64,000 nucleotides of DNA from Deinococcus koreensis (GTDB lineage: Bacteria > Deinococcota > Deinococci > Deinococcales > Deinococcaceae): contig NZ_PPPD01000001.1 in assembly GCF_002901445.1 (NCBI RefSeq), positions 1,668,501-1,732,500 of the forward strand. The letters run 5' to 3'. Positions within the stretch are counted from its first letter, which is position 1; each line of letters opens with the position of its first letter. The notes under the pieces were generated by a model. The model did not search any database and was not told where the DNA came from. It worked only from the letters and a program-made list of their open reading frames with translations. Positions 1 to 11,228 of the stretch are shown piece by piece. The position numbers and the translations under genes are program-made.

Positions 1-248
1 GCCCCACCTACGCCCTGATGCACGTCTATCCGACCCCGGCCGGCAGCGTGCTGCACGTCGACGCCTACCGCGTGCGCGACGTGGCCGAGCTGTACGAGAT
101 GGATCTGGAGGCGTTGATCCTGGGCAGCCGCCTGAGCGTGATCGAGTGGGGCGAGGGCCTGTATGCCGACTGGCCCGTCGCCCCGATCCTGCGCCTGGAA
201 CATCTGGAGGGCGACGGCGAGGCCCGGCGCGTGACCCGGCGGCGCTGA
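1..248 (+). CDS. tsaE: tRNA threonylcarbamoyladenosine biosynthesis protein TsaE (3' part)
   Basis: Only the C-terminal part is present; the reading frame is open from the window edge, and the residues before the first in-window Met read PTYAL, matching the SPT-x-x-L segment of TsaE. The following YP and HVDAYRV are the conserved 'H-x-D-x-Y-R' region, and VIEWGEGL is the usual 'IEW' motif near the C terminus. TsaE is the P-loop ATPase that works with TsaB and TsaD to make the t6A37 base of ANN-decoding tRNAs; its Walker A motif would lie upstream of the window. A GC-rich spacer separates it from ackA, so co-transcription is uncertain. Confidence 0.85.
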   Translation, partial: PTYALMHVYPTPAGSVLHVDAYRVRDVAELYEMDLEALILGSRLSVIEWGEGLYADWPVAPILRLEHLEGDGEARRVTRRR

Positions 249-263
249 AGGGGCCGGGCTGAG

Positions 264-291
264 CTGATCGGGCTGGGCTGATCGGGCTGGG
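264..291. repeat. tandem 14-bp repeat, two copies
   Basis: CTGATCGGGCTGGG occurs twice head to tail at 264-277 and 278-291, in the spacer between tsaE and ackA. No function is evident; it looks like simple slippage DNA. Confidence 0.6.
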
Positions 292-364
292 CTGGCTGGA
301 CTGACCCGGATTGGACGTCAAGGCGAGGTCAATTCCGCTCCACCGGCCCCCGGCGCAGACCTGG

Positions 365-370
365 GACAAT
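365..370 (+). promoter_or_regulatory. candidate -10 of ackA (leaderless)
   Basis: GACAAT lies 6 nt before the ackA ATG (377). This spacing recurs at many starts in the window and fits transcription starting at or next to the A of the start codon. No good -35 is visible. Confidence 0.45.
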
Positions 371-376
371 GAGGGC

Positions 377-1576
<1,200 letters not shown>

Positions 1577-1656
1577 ACTGCCGGCCTGAATCGGCCCGCC
1601 TGAACCCTTCCCCCTCCACCCGATCCGCCCAACCGAAACCCCTCCAAGGAGCCCCC

Positions 1657-3807
1657 ATGCAAACCCTTCTGATCGCCCCGACCCGCAACGGCGTGGGCCT
1701 GAGCAGCACCGCGCTGGGCCTGAGCCGCGCGCTGGAGCGCCAGGGCCTGAGGGTCGCCTTCCTCAAGCCCATCGCCCAGACGCACGAGACGGGCACCGAC
1801 GACTCGGTTCATTTCGCGCGCACGGTCGCGCACCTCAGCCCGCCCGAGCCCGTCGCGCTCACCCGCGCCGAGGAACTGCTCAGCCACGGCGGCCAGGAAG
1901 ACCTGATGGAAGAGGTCATCGCGCTCGCGCAGCAGGCCGCCGGGGCGGGCCGCACGGGCACGGGCAGTGAGGTGGACGTGCTGGTGGTCGAGGGGCTGGC
2001 CCTGACCGAGCGCAATTCCTACGCCTCGGGGCTGAACGCCGCGCTGGCGCGCAACCTGCAGGCCGACACGGTGCTGGTCAGCTCGCTCGCGGGGGTCAGT
2101 CCGGCCGAACTCGTGGACGAGCTGGAGATCGCCGCCGCGCTGCACCGCCGCTCCGACGGGAGCGGGCTGGCGGGCTACGTGCTGAACTTCGCCCCGCCGG
2201 GGCTGGACTTCGGCACCCTGATGGCCGAGCTGCGCTCGCGCAGTCCGCTCCTGGCGCGCGGCGAACTGCCGCTGCTGGGCGTGGTGGCCCTCTCGCCCGA
2301 GCTGCAGGCGGTCCGCACGCTGGACGTGGCCCGGCACCTGAACGCCGAACTGCTCAACGAGGGCGAGGCCGCCCAGCGCCGCGTGACCAGCACCGTCGTG
2401 ACCGCCCGCTCGGTGCCCAAGATGGCCCACCTGTTCGTGCCCGGCGCGCTGGTGGTCACGCCCGGCGACCGCGAGGACGTGGTGATGGCCGCCGCCTTGA
2501 GCCACCTCAGCGGCGTGCCTCTGGCGGGGCTGATGTACACCTCCGGCAGCGAGCCCGAGGACTCGGTCGAGCGGCTGTGCCGCGCCGCGCTGGGCACCCC
2601 GGACGTGCCCAGTTCGCTGCCGGTGATGCGGGTCGAGACCAACTCCTTCCACACGGCGTCGGCCCTCTCGCGCCTGAGCCCGCGCGTGCCGCACGACGAC
2701 CCGCAGCGGATGGACCGGATGCTGGATTTCATCGCGGATCGGCTGGACACCGCTGCGCTGGGCAGTCGCCTCCGCACCCGTCCGGACGGCGACCGCCGCC
2801 TGCCCCCCAGCGCCTTTCGCCACGAGCTGATCCAGAAGGCGCGCGCCGCCGGCAAACGCATCGTGCTGCCCGAGGGCGACGAGCCGCGCACCGTCAGGGC
2901 CGCCATCCGCTGCGGCGAGAAGGGGATCGCGCGCTGCGTGCTACTCGCGCGGCCCGACCGGGTGCGGCAGGTCGCCGAGGGCCAGGGCCTGACGCTCCCG
3001 CCGGAACTGGAGATCCTCGACCCCGATCAGATCCGCGAGCGCTACGTGGCCCCTATGGTCGAGCTGCGAAAGAGCAAGGGCCTGAGCGCCCCGCAGGCGC
3101 TGGCGCAGCTGGAAGACACCGTGGTGCTGGGCACCATGATGCTGGCGCTGGGCGAGGTCGACGGGCTGGTCTCGGGCGCGGTGCACACCACCGCCAACAC
3201 CGTGCGGCCCGCGCTGCAGCTCATCAAGACCGCGCCAGGCGCCGCGCTGGTCTCCTCCGTGTTCTTCATGCTGATGCCCGAGCAGGTGCTGGTCTACGGC
3301 GACGCCGCCATCAACCCCAACCCGGGTGCCGAGGAACTCGCCGACATCGCCATCCAGTCGGCCGACTCGGCGCGCGCCTTCGGGATCACGCCGAGGATCG
3401 CCATGCTCAGCTACTCCACGGGCGAGAGCGGCAGCGGCGAGGACGTCGAGAAGGTCAAGGCGGCGACCGCCCTGGTGCGTGAACGCCGCCCCGATCTGAT
3501 GGTGGACGGCCCGCTGCAGTACGACGCCGCCTCCGTGCTCAGCGTCGGGCAGGCCAAGGCGCCGGGCAGCGCGGTCGCCGGGCGTGCCACGGTCTTCATC
3601 TTCCCGGATCTGAACACTGGCAACACCACCTACAAGGCCGTGCAGCGCGCCGCGGGCGTGGTCGCCGTGGGGCCGATGCTGCAGGGCCTGAGAAAGCCCG
3701 TGAATGACCTCTCACGCGGCGCGCTGGTCGACGACATCGTGTACACCATCGCCCTGACGGCGATCCAGGCCACGCAGGTGGAGGGCGCGGTGCCCCCGAC
3801 GGCCTGA
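1657..3807 (+). CDS. pta: Phosphate acetyltransferase, long form
   Basis: Interconverts acetyl-CoA plus phosphate and acetyl phosphate plus CoA. At 716 aa it is the long, three-domain type: an N-terminal BioD-like P-loop domain (roughly 1-220, with TLLIAPTRNGVGLSSTALGL), a middle DRTGG-type domain (about 225-350), and the C-terminal PTA/PTB catalytic domain (about 390-710, with KRIVLPEGDEPRT, NPNPGAEELADIA, SYSTGESGSG and PMLQGLRKPVNDLSRG). The start is supported by an AAGGAG Shine-Dalgarno sequence just upstream. With ackA it forms the acetate overflow/assimilation pair. Confidence 0.97.
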   Translation: MQTLLIAPTRNGVGLSSTALGLSRALERQGLRVAFLKPIAQTHETGTDDSVHFARTVAHLSPPEPVALTRAEELLSHGGQEDLMEEVIALAQQAAGAGRTGTGSEVDVLVVEGLALTERNSYASGLNAALARNLQADTVLVSSLAGVSPAELVDELEIAAALHRRSDGSGLAGYVLNFAPPGLDFGTLMAELRSRSPLLARGELPLLGVVALSPELQAVRTLDVARHLNAELLNEGEAAQRRVTSTVVTARSVPKMAHLFVPGALVVTPGDREDVVMAAALSHLSGVPLAGLMYTSGSEPEDSVERLCRAALGTPDVPSSLPVMRVETNSFHTASALSRLSPRVPHDDPQRMDRMLDFIADRLDTAALGSRLRTRPDGDRRLPPSAFRHELIQKARAAGKRIVLPEGDEPRTVRAAIRCGEKGIARCVLLARPDRVRQVAEGQGLTLPPELEILDPDQIRERYVAPMVELRKSKGLSAPQALAQLEDTVVLGTMMLALGEVDGLVSGAVHTTANTVRPALQLIKTAPGAALVSSVFFMLMPEQVLVYGDAAINPNPGAEELADIAIQSADSARAFGITPRIAMLSYSTGESGSGEDVEKVKAATALVRERRPDLMVDGPLQYDAASVLSVGQAKAPGSAVAGRATVFIFPDLNTGNTTYKAVQRAAGVVAVGPMLQGLRKPVNDLSRGALVDDIVYTIALTAIQATQVEGAVPPTA

Positions 3808-3896
3808 GGCAGCCCGCCAGAGGGCGCGACCCGAACGGAGGAAAGCCTGTCAGGGGCTCAGACGGACTGCCGCCCCATTCCGTATTACCAATGATG

Positions 3897-4050
3897 CGGA
3901 CAGTTTCATCACACCATCGCTGAACAACTCGGTCATGGCTCTCTGGGACGCCATCTGCGTTCCCCCCCTCCCAGCCTCCCCCACAAGGAGGGAGGAGCCA
4001 ACAACTTCGTGGGCATCGCATTCGTTAGGACACTGAGCCGAAACTGTCCG
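3897..4050. repeat. 154-bp element bounded by inverted repeats (MITE/SNR-like)
   Basis: CGGACAGTTT at 3897-3906 is perfectly inverted as AAACTGTCCG at 4041-4050. The similarity continues outward: read inward, both flanks carry CCAAT four bases before the arm, giving about 15 of 19 matching positions. The inside (3907-4040) has no convincing reading frame. It lies in the 385-bp gene-free space between the convergent pta and cfa genes. Small non-coding repeats are known in Deinococcus; membership of a named family is not established here. Confidence 0.5.
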
Positions 4051-4057
4051 GGCTATT

Positions 4058-4084
4058 GGATACCTGGAACAGAACTGGGTATCC
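4058..4084. repeat. small inverted repeat
   Basis: GGATACC (4058-4064) and GGTATCC (4078-4084) can form a 7-bp stem around a 13-nt loop containing AACAGAAC. It sits directly beside the 154-bp element. Confidence 0.45.
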
Positions 4085-4155
4085 CTCCATATCGCGAAAT
4101 CCGTCCTCTTCCCTTCTCTGCTTCGCAGCTCTGCGAGTCCCTCCGCCCCGGATTG

Positions 4156-4187
4156 ATTCCGAACACAGAACGGATAGCATTCGGAAT
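4156..4187. repeat. inverted repeat at the 3' end of cfa
   Basis: ATTCCGAA (4156-4163) pairs with TTCGGAAT (4180-4187) around a 16-nt loop, six bases beyond the cfa stop codon. The adjoining CGGAATTCGTCTCAG (4182-4196) recurs exactly at 21865-21879, suggesting a dispersed repeat. It may also help terminate cfa, but no U-run follows. Confidence 0.5.
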
Positions 4188-4192
4188 TCGTC

Positions 4193-5569
<1,377 letters not shown>

Positions 5570-5630
5570 GGGGCAGGCTAACGTGCCGGCCAGAGCGCTG
5601 CCGACAGGTGTTTCTTCACCGTCTCCTGTG

Positions 5631-6737
5631 TCAGCGCCGCCGGGCCAGCCACAGCAGGCCCACTCCCGCCACCAGCGCGATCACGTCCGGCGCGTAGGCC
5701 GAGAGCACGGCGGGCAGCGCCCCCTTCTCGCCCATCACGCGGAACACGCTCCAGGTGGCGTAGTACGCGAAACTGAGCAGCAGCGCCCAGACCAGCCCCA
5801 GGTCGCGCCCGGTGCGGAAGGTGAAGACCGCCAGCGCCACGGCGAAGAAGGCCAGCGCCAGCGCGGCCAGCGGCTCGGCGAACTTGCGGTGCAGGGCGGT
5901 GAACTCGGCCGGCGACTGCACCCCCTGGGCCCGGTAGGCGCGGGTGCGGTTCCACAGCTCCGGCAGCGGGGTATAGATCGCGCGGGGCTGGGCGTTGCCG
6001 GTCTGCAGATCGGCCTGCACGTCCTGAACCGGCAGGGTGCCGCGCGTGAAGCTCAGGATGGTGATGGGCCGGCCGTCCTGGTACGTGATGCGCTGTCCAC
6101 TTTCCAGCTCCAGCACGTTGCTGCCGCTTTTCAGGCGGCCCCGCCGGGCGGTGATGACCTCACGCGGGGGCTGGCCGGGCTGCATGGCCACGATCCGCAG
6201 GTCGAGCAGCTCGCCGCCGGGCTCGATCCTCCCCACCGAGATGGCGCGGTTCAGGGCGTCGCGCAGCACCACGCTCTGGCCGTCCGGCCCCACCCCGTCC
6301 AGACCGATCACACGCGGGTTGTCGAACACGATCTGCTGCTTGACCTTGCTCTCCTGCACCTTGGCCCGTGGCACCAGCCCCTCGCCGATGACAAACGCCA
6401 GCGCCGTGATGCCCAGGGCCAGCCCCAGCACCGGGCGAAAGAGCCGCGTGACCGGAATCCCGCTCGCCAGCGCCCCCTTGATCTCGGAATCCGACGACAG
6501 GCGCGACAGGCCCAGCAGCGTGGCGAACATCAGCGCGATGGGCAGGGCGGTGTAGGCCGCCTCGGGGATGTTCAGGGCCACGGCGCGCGCCACCAGCAGG
6601 GGGTTGGCGCCCTTGGCGAGCAGCGGGGCGATCACCTCCTTGAGCAGCCCCAGCACCACCAGCAGGATGACCACCGCCAGCACCCCGAACAGCGGCGGCA
6701 GGATCTCGTCCAGCACGTAGCGCTCGAAGCGCTTCAC
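5631..6737 (-). CDS. LptF/LptG (YjgP/YjgQ) family permease
   Basis: A 368-aa integral membrane protein starting at GTG (MKRFERYVLDEILPPLFGVL). It has the family plan of two N-terminal transmembrane helices and a helix near residue 100, a large non-membrane beta-rich domain (about 120-265), and three C-terminal helices ending in LARRR. In LPS-bearing bacteria LptF and LptG pair with the ATPase LptB to extract lipopolysaccharide from the inner membrane. Here it follows a paralogue by 28 nt, as a heterodimer would. Which is F and which is G cannot be told, and Deinococcus lacks classical LPS, so the cargo is open. Confidence 0.85.
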   Translation of the reverse strand: MKRFERYVLDEILPPLFGVLAVVILLVVLGLLKEVIAPLLAKGANPLLVARAVALNIPEAAYTALPIALMFATLLGLSRLSSDSEIKGALASGIPVTRLFRPVLGLALGITALAFVIGEGLVPRAKVQESKVKQQIVFDNPRVIGLDGVGPDGQSVVLRDALNRAISVGRIEPGGELLDLRIVAMQPGQPPREVITARRGRLKSGSNVLELESGQRITYQDGRPITILSFTRGTLPVQDVQADLQTGNAQPRAIYTPLPELWNRTRAYRAQGVQSPAEFTALHRKFAEPLAALALAFFAVALAVFTFRTGRDLGLVWALLLSFAYYATWSVFRVMGEKGALPAVLSAYAPDVIALVAGVGLLWLARRR

Positions 6738-6765
6738 GCCCGAGCCCTCAGGAGTGCGGCTTCCC

Positions 6766-7809
6766 TCACCGCAGTCTCCACGCCAGCACGCCGGCCACCG
6801 CCAGGAACAGCAGATTGGGCAGCCAGGCCGCCAGCATGGGGTTCATGGCCCCGGCGCGGGCCAGCCCCGGCACGGTCGTCCACAGCGCGTAGAAACACAC
6901 GATGAACACGACCACTCCGGCGAAGGCGGCGGCGCGGTTGCGGATCAGCAGGCCCAGCACCCCGGCCGCCAGCGCGAACACGATGGCGGTGAGCGGGTCG
7001 GCGTAGCGGGTGGCGAGCTGGAACTGGTAGTCGCGGCGATCCGTGGGGCTCAGCGTACCCCTGGCCAGCGTGGCGCGCAGCTCGGCCGTGGGCGCCTGCC
7101 GGGCATCGACCGGCGGCGGGGTCAGGGTATCCCGCTGGGGAAGCACCAGCGGCGTGGCCAGCTGGCGGGGGTTCTCGCCGGGGCGCACGATCCAGGCACC
7201 CTGCAGCGTCCAGGTCTGGCGCGCCGTGTCCCAGCTGCCGGTGCTCGCGGTGATGGTCTCGTTGCCGCGCTGCACCATGATCCCCTCGAGCTGGGCCACG
7301 TTCCCGCCCGTGTCGTTGACCACCCGGCCCGCGTAGTACAGCGCGCCCGGCGGGGCGTAGGTGTACTTCTCCTGGCGGGGCGGCGGGGGGGTGGTGTTGT
7401 AGATCTGATACCAGGCCCGTTCCCAGTTGGCCAGGCCGGCGGGCACCAGCCGGTCGGCATTCAGGAAGGCCAGCCCCGCCACCAGCGCGAAGGGCAGGGT
7501 CAGCGGCCAGATCAGGCTCAGGGGCCGCACGCCGCTGGCGCTGATCGCCTTGAGTTCGCTGTCCTGCTGCAGCCGCGAAAAGGCCAGCAGGATGGCGAAG
7601 GCCACCGCCATCACCAGCGTGCGGTTCACGATGGTGGGCAGGTAGGTCAGGAAGGCGAAGGCGGCCTTGCTCAGCGGCGGGTGGTAGGTCAGCAGCTTGT
7701 CGACCGTGCTGCTCAGGATGTCGGTCATCTGCAGCGCCATGAACAGCGCGACGCCGGCCCCGTACCAGCGGAGAACCTCCTTCAGGACGGAGCGGGTGAG
7801 GATGGACAC
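6766..7809 (-). CDS. LptF/LptG (YjgP/YjgQ) family permease
   Basis: A 347-aa paralogue of the neighbouring permease, starting at GTG (MSILTRSVLKEVLRWYGAG). Helices are visible at about residues 15-35, 60-82 and 97-120, followed by an extended domain containing a proline run (NTTPPPPRQEKY) and three helices at the C terminus. The SRLQQDSELKAISASGV segment between helices is characteristic of the family. It is the first gene of the apparent lptF/G-lptF/G-cfa unit and has a -10 hexamer seven bases before its start, so the operon mRNA is probably leaderless. Confidence 0.85.
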   Translation of the reverse strand: MSILTRSVLKEVLRWYGAGVALFMALQMTDILSSTVDKLLTYHPPLSKAAFAFLTYLPTIVNRTLVMAVAFAILLAFSRLQQDSELKAISASGVRPLSLIWPLTLPFALVAGLAFLNADRLVPAGLANWERAWYQIYNTTPPPPRQEKYTYAPPGALYYAGRVVNDTGGNVAQLEGIMVQRGNETITASTGSWDTARQTWTLQGAWIVRPGENPRQLATPLVLPQRDTLTPPPVDARQAPTAELRATLARGTLSPTDRRDYQFQLATRYADPLTAIVFALAAGVLGLLIRNRAAAFAGVVVFIVCFYALWTTVPGLARAGAMNPMLAAWLPNLLFLAVAGVLAWRLR

Positions 7810-7816
7810 GCTGGGA

Positions 7817-7822
7817 ATTCTA
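7817..7822 (-). promoter_or_regulatory. candidate -10 of the permease-cfa operon
   Basis: On the minus strand TAGAAT lies 7 nt before the GTG start at 7809, the leaderless arrangement. Confidence 0.55.
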
Positions 7823-7890
7823 GCGGGCGGGGATGGGAAAAGTTTGATGACCGGGCCGCCGGGGCCGACCCCCCGTCAAGGGGCCTCCGC

Positions 7891-7896
7891 TATAGT
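7891..7896 (+). promoter_or_regulatory. candidate -10 of the BTAD regulator
   Basis: TATAGT lies 5 nt before ATG 7902, again the leaderless spacing. It is within the 92-bp divergent region shared with the permease operon. Confidence 0.55.
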
Positions 7897-7901
7897 CAGG
7901 A

Positions 7902-10900
7902 ATGGAGTCAGGAAGGGCGCCCCGACTGCAGCTGTTCGGCCTCCCGGCGCTGCTGGACGGCGAAAGGGTGGGGCCCCTGCCGCTGCAGCGGCCCACCTAC
8001 CTGCTGCTGGTGCTGGCCCTGCGCGGCGAGTGGATCAGCCGCGAGGAACTGACCCGCCTGCTGCGGACAGACGACGAGGAACCGTCGTCCAGGGGCAGCC
8101 TGCGCCTGTTGCTGACCCGTGCCCGGCGCCTGCCCTGGGCGTCGCTGGCCCCACTGGAGTCCGGGGCCCAGCGGGTGCGCTGGCCGGCGCCCTCCGACGT
8201 GCAGCAGTTCCGGGAGGCGGTGGCGGCAGGACGCTGGGAGGAGGCCACCACCCTGTACGGCGCGCCCCTGCTGCGCGGACTTCCCCTGCAGGGGCTGCCG
8301 GGGCTGCACGACTGGCTGGAAGGCGAGCGGGCCGCCCTGCAGACCCTCTGGCTCACGGCGGTGCATGCCCGCGAGGCCGAGCTGGGGGCACGCGGGGATT
8401 TCGCCGGCGCCGCCACGCTGCTGCGCCGCGCACTCAGCACCGATCCGCTGTCCGAGGACACCCTGCAGCGTGTCCTGCGCGCCAGCCTGCGGGCCGGCCA
8501 GCGCCACGAGGCCCTGCAGCTTTTCGGGCACTTCAGCCTGAAGCTGCGGGAGGAACTGAACCTGGAGCCGCTGCCCCAGACCCTGGCGCTGGTCGAGGCC
8601 CTGCGGCAGACGGGGACACAGAGCGGTGAGGCGGATCAGGCGACGGAGGCTCAAACGGTGGCCTCCAGCGGCGGAAGCGCGGCCCCGGCCCTGATCGGCC
8701 GGGCCGCGCAGCGCCGGCAGCTGGGCGCCCGGATGGCGCGCGCCCGCGCTGCCCAGCCCAGGGTTCCGGACACCCAGTCCGCGCCGCTCGTGACCCTGCT
8801 GTCCGGCGAGTCCGGCTCGGGCAAGACCCGCCTGCTGCAGACCCAGCCCGGTTCCTGGGTGCGCTGCGCCGCCGGCCTGAGCCGGGTGCCGTATCTGCCG
8901 CTGCTGAACGCCGTGCGTGAGCTGGACGTGGCCGAGTCCGGGCCGGACGTCGGGCCAGACGTCGGGCCGGATGCTGGCTCAGCTGTCGGGCCACATATTG
9001 GGCCTGAGAGTGGGACTCCCGGCGCGCCGCCCGGGGGCTCCGGGCTGAAACCGCTGATCGCGGCGGCCGGGCACGCCCAGGGCACGCCGGACTCCGACAG
9101 GGAACGCCTGTTCGCTGCGCTGCTGGGCCGGCTCGGGGCCGGGCCGGGCGTGATCTTCGACGATCTGCAGTGGGCGGACTCCGGCACCCTGGACTGGCTG
9201 CGGTACGCCGCCCAGCGCGGTGTGCCGGTCTGCGGCGCTTTTCGTCCGGACGAGATCTCGCCGGCGCTGCAGGCCACCCTGGACACCCTGGAGGCGGCAG
9301 GCGGCCTGGAGGTGATTGCCCTGACCCCGCTGTCGGCCGATGATCTGGGGGCGCTCGCCAGCGCCTTTTCACCGGTGACCGGCCGCTGGCACGGCTTCCC
9401 GGGCTGGTTGCAGCGGCGCAGCGGCGGCAACCCGCAGTTCGCCCTGGAATGGCTGCGCTTCCTGCGTCAGGAAGGCGCCCTGCAGGGCGGCGGCGCGCCC
9501 CCGCTGGAACCGGCCCGCGGGCACCCGCAGGCGTCGGCGCCGGGCGATCTGGGCCGGCCGCCGGGCGCCCTGCCCGAACTGGTGCGGCGCCGGCTGGAGG
9601 GGCTGAGCGCGGCGGATCGCCGGGTGCTGGACGCCGGCAGCGTGCTGGGGGGCGTGCTGAGCCCGGCCCGGCTCTCCCCGCTGGTCGAGCAGTCCGGGTG
9701 GGAGGTCGGCGACGCCCTGGGCCGCGCGGCGCGCCTGGAACTGCTGGGACACGACGGCCGGCTGCACGACACGGTGCGGCAGACCCTCTACGACGCCCTG
9801 TCCGGGCCGCAGCAGCGGTTTATCCACGGGCGGGTGGTGCAGACGCTGGCGGGCGTACTGGACGCCCTTGAGCTGGCCGAGCACGCCGCGCTGGCGGGCG
9901 AGGAACCGGTCGCGGCCCGCCTGTGGTTCGAGGGAGCGCGGTATTCCTTCGGCGTGCGGCGCGGTTTCGAGCAGGAGGCCAGCGCCCTGTACCGGCGGGT
10001 GCTGCAGCTGCGGGGCCGCTCGCCCGACTGGTACCGGGCCTGCGCGTATCTGGCGGTGCGCGAGCGGGTCGACGGCCGCGCCGACGAGGCCCGCGCGCTG
10101 ATCGACACCGTGCTGCGCGAGTCCGACGACCGCCTGGCCCGTGCGGTGGCCCGCGCCGAGGGGGCCAGCCTGGCCTACCTGGCCGGCCGCATGGACGAGG
10201 CGACCCGCCTGATCGGGCTGGCCGCCGAGGAGGCCGCGCCGCTGGGCGACCCCGGGCTGGCCCGCGACATCCTGCTCATCCAGGCGAACACTGCCCACTA
10301 CCGGGGCGAATACGAAACCGCCCTGCATATCGCCGAGGGCGTGGTGGAGGCGCAGCGCCGCGAGCCGCTCAGCCACGGCGGCTGCAACTGGCTCAGTACG
10401 CTGGCCGCCAACCTGTGCGCGCTGGGCCGCTTCGGGGAGGCGCTGGAGTACTACCGCGAGCAACTGGAGGCGGCCCGCTTCCTGGGGCTGCGCGGCCAGC
10501 AGGTCACTGCCAGCAGCGACATCATCGCCACGCTGCACGATCTGGGCCGGATTCAGGAGGGCGTGGAACTGGCCGAGGCGGCGCTGGAGCTGGTTCAGTT
10601 CAACGACACCTACCCGCTGCGCTACCACATCGCGCTGGCCTACAGCCGTTCGGGGCGCCACGGGGAAGCGCTGGATCAGCTGCGCGAGGTGATGAACTCG
10701 GCGTCCGTGAACATGCGCGCCCACGCCCTGGCCCTGCTGGCCGAGGTGCATCTGCAGCTGGACGCAACCCCGCAGGCGCACGCGGCGCTGCGCGGCGGCC
10801 TGGAGCTGGTGGAGGGCTGCGACATCCTGACGGCCCGCGGGGTCATGGCCACCGCGCTGCTGCAGTTCGCCCCCGCCCCGCTGCTGCAGGAGGCCTGGCC

Positions 10901-11039
10901 CCTGATCGCCGGCCTGCGCCCGGAGACCCTACCTGCCTATCTGCGCGGCGATTTCGAATCGGCCCTGGCCGGGCGCCGGGGCCCGGGCGCGCTGTCTGAA
11001 CCCCTGATGCCGGGCAGCGCTCTGCCGGGCACCAACTGA
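7902..11039 (+). CDS. Large BTAD/SARP-like transcriptional regulator with AAA-type ATPase and TPR domains
   Basis: The 1045-aa protein opens with an OmpR-like winged-helix region (about 5-95, RLQLFGLPALLDGERV) and a bacterial transcriptional activation (BTAD) helical domain (about 95-235, ending near LNLEPLPQT). An ATPase module follows, with Walker A GESGSGKT near residue 302 and Walker B VIFDDLQWAD near residue 418. From about residue 600 the chain is helical repeat (TPR-like). This is the layout of SARP/MalT-type signal-sensing activators. Residues of about 346-372 form a low-complexity GPDVGPDVGPDAG run between the ATPase motifs. Its targets and inducer are unknown; no obvious regulated cluster adjoins it. 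Confidence 0.82.
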   Translation: MESGRAPRLQLFGLPALLDGERVGPLPLQRPTYLLLVLALRGEWISREELTRLLRTDDEEPSSRGSLRLLLTRARRLPWASLAPLESGAQRVRWPAPSDVQQFREAVAAGRWEEATTLYGAPLLRGLPLQGLPGLHDWLEGERAALQTLWLTAVHAREAELGARGDFAGAATLLRRALSTDPLSEDTLQRVLRASLRAGQRHEALQLFGHFSLKLREELNLEPLPQTLALVEALRQTGTQSGEADQATEAQTVASSGGSAAPALIGRAAQRRQLGARMARARAAQPRVPDTQSAPLVTLLSGESGSGKTRLLQTQPGSWVRCAAGLSRVPYLPLLNAVRELDVAESGPDVGPDVGPDAGSAVGPHIGPESGTPGAPPGGSGLKPLIAAAGHAQGTPDSDRERLFAALLGRLGAGPGVIFDDLQWADSGTLDWLRYAAQRGVPVCGAFRPDEISPALQATLDTLEAAGGLEVIALTPLSADDLGALASAFSPVTGRWHGFPGWLQRRSGGNPQFALEWLRFLRQEGALQGGGAPPLEPARGHPQASAPGDLGRPPGALPELVRRRLEGLSAADRRVLDAGSVLGGVLSPARLSPLVEQSGWEVGDALGRAARLELLGHDGRLHDTVRQTLYDALSGPQQRFIHGRVVQTLAGVLDALELAEHAALAGEEPVAARLWFEGARYSFGVRRGFEQEASALYRRVLQLRGRSPDWYRACAYLAVRERVDGRADEARALIDTVLRESDDRLARAVARAEGASLAYLAGRMDEATRLIGLAAEEAAPLGDPGLARDILLIQANTAHYRGEYETALHIAEGVVEAQRREPLSHGGCNWLSTLAANLCALGRFGEALEYYREQLEAARFLGLRGQQVTASSDIIATLHDLGRIQEGVELAEAALELVQFNDTYPLRYHIALAYSRSGRHGEALDQLREVMNSASVNMRAHALALLAEVHLQLDATPQAHAALRGGLELVEGCDILTARGVMATALLQFAPAPLLQEAWPLIAGLRPETLPAYLRGDFESALAGRRGPGALSEPLMPGSALPGTN

Positions 11040-11228
11040 GCCCGGAACACGATCCGCCCTGCTCAGCGCCTATGAAACGCCGCTGAAACACCCGGGGCGT
11101 AGCGTGACCCCAGCGTGGGCTGCTTTCCGGCCTGTCCACGTTGCAGCCACCACGCGGGCCTTCCTCCTGTCGCCGTGCTTCCAGCCCTGGACACCTGATC
11201 CCACGATTACTCCACCCCTGGAGGACAC

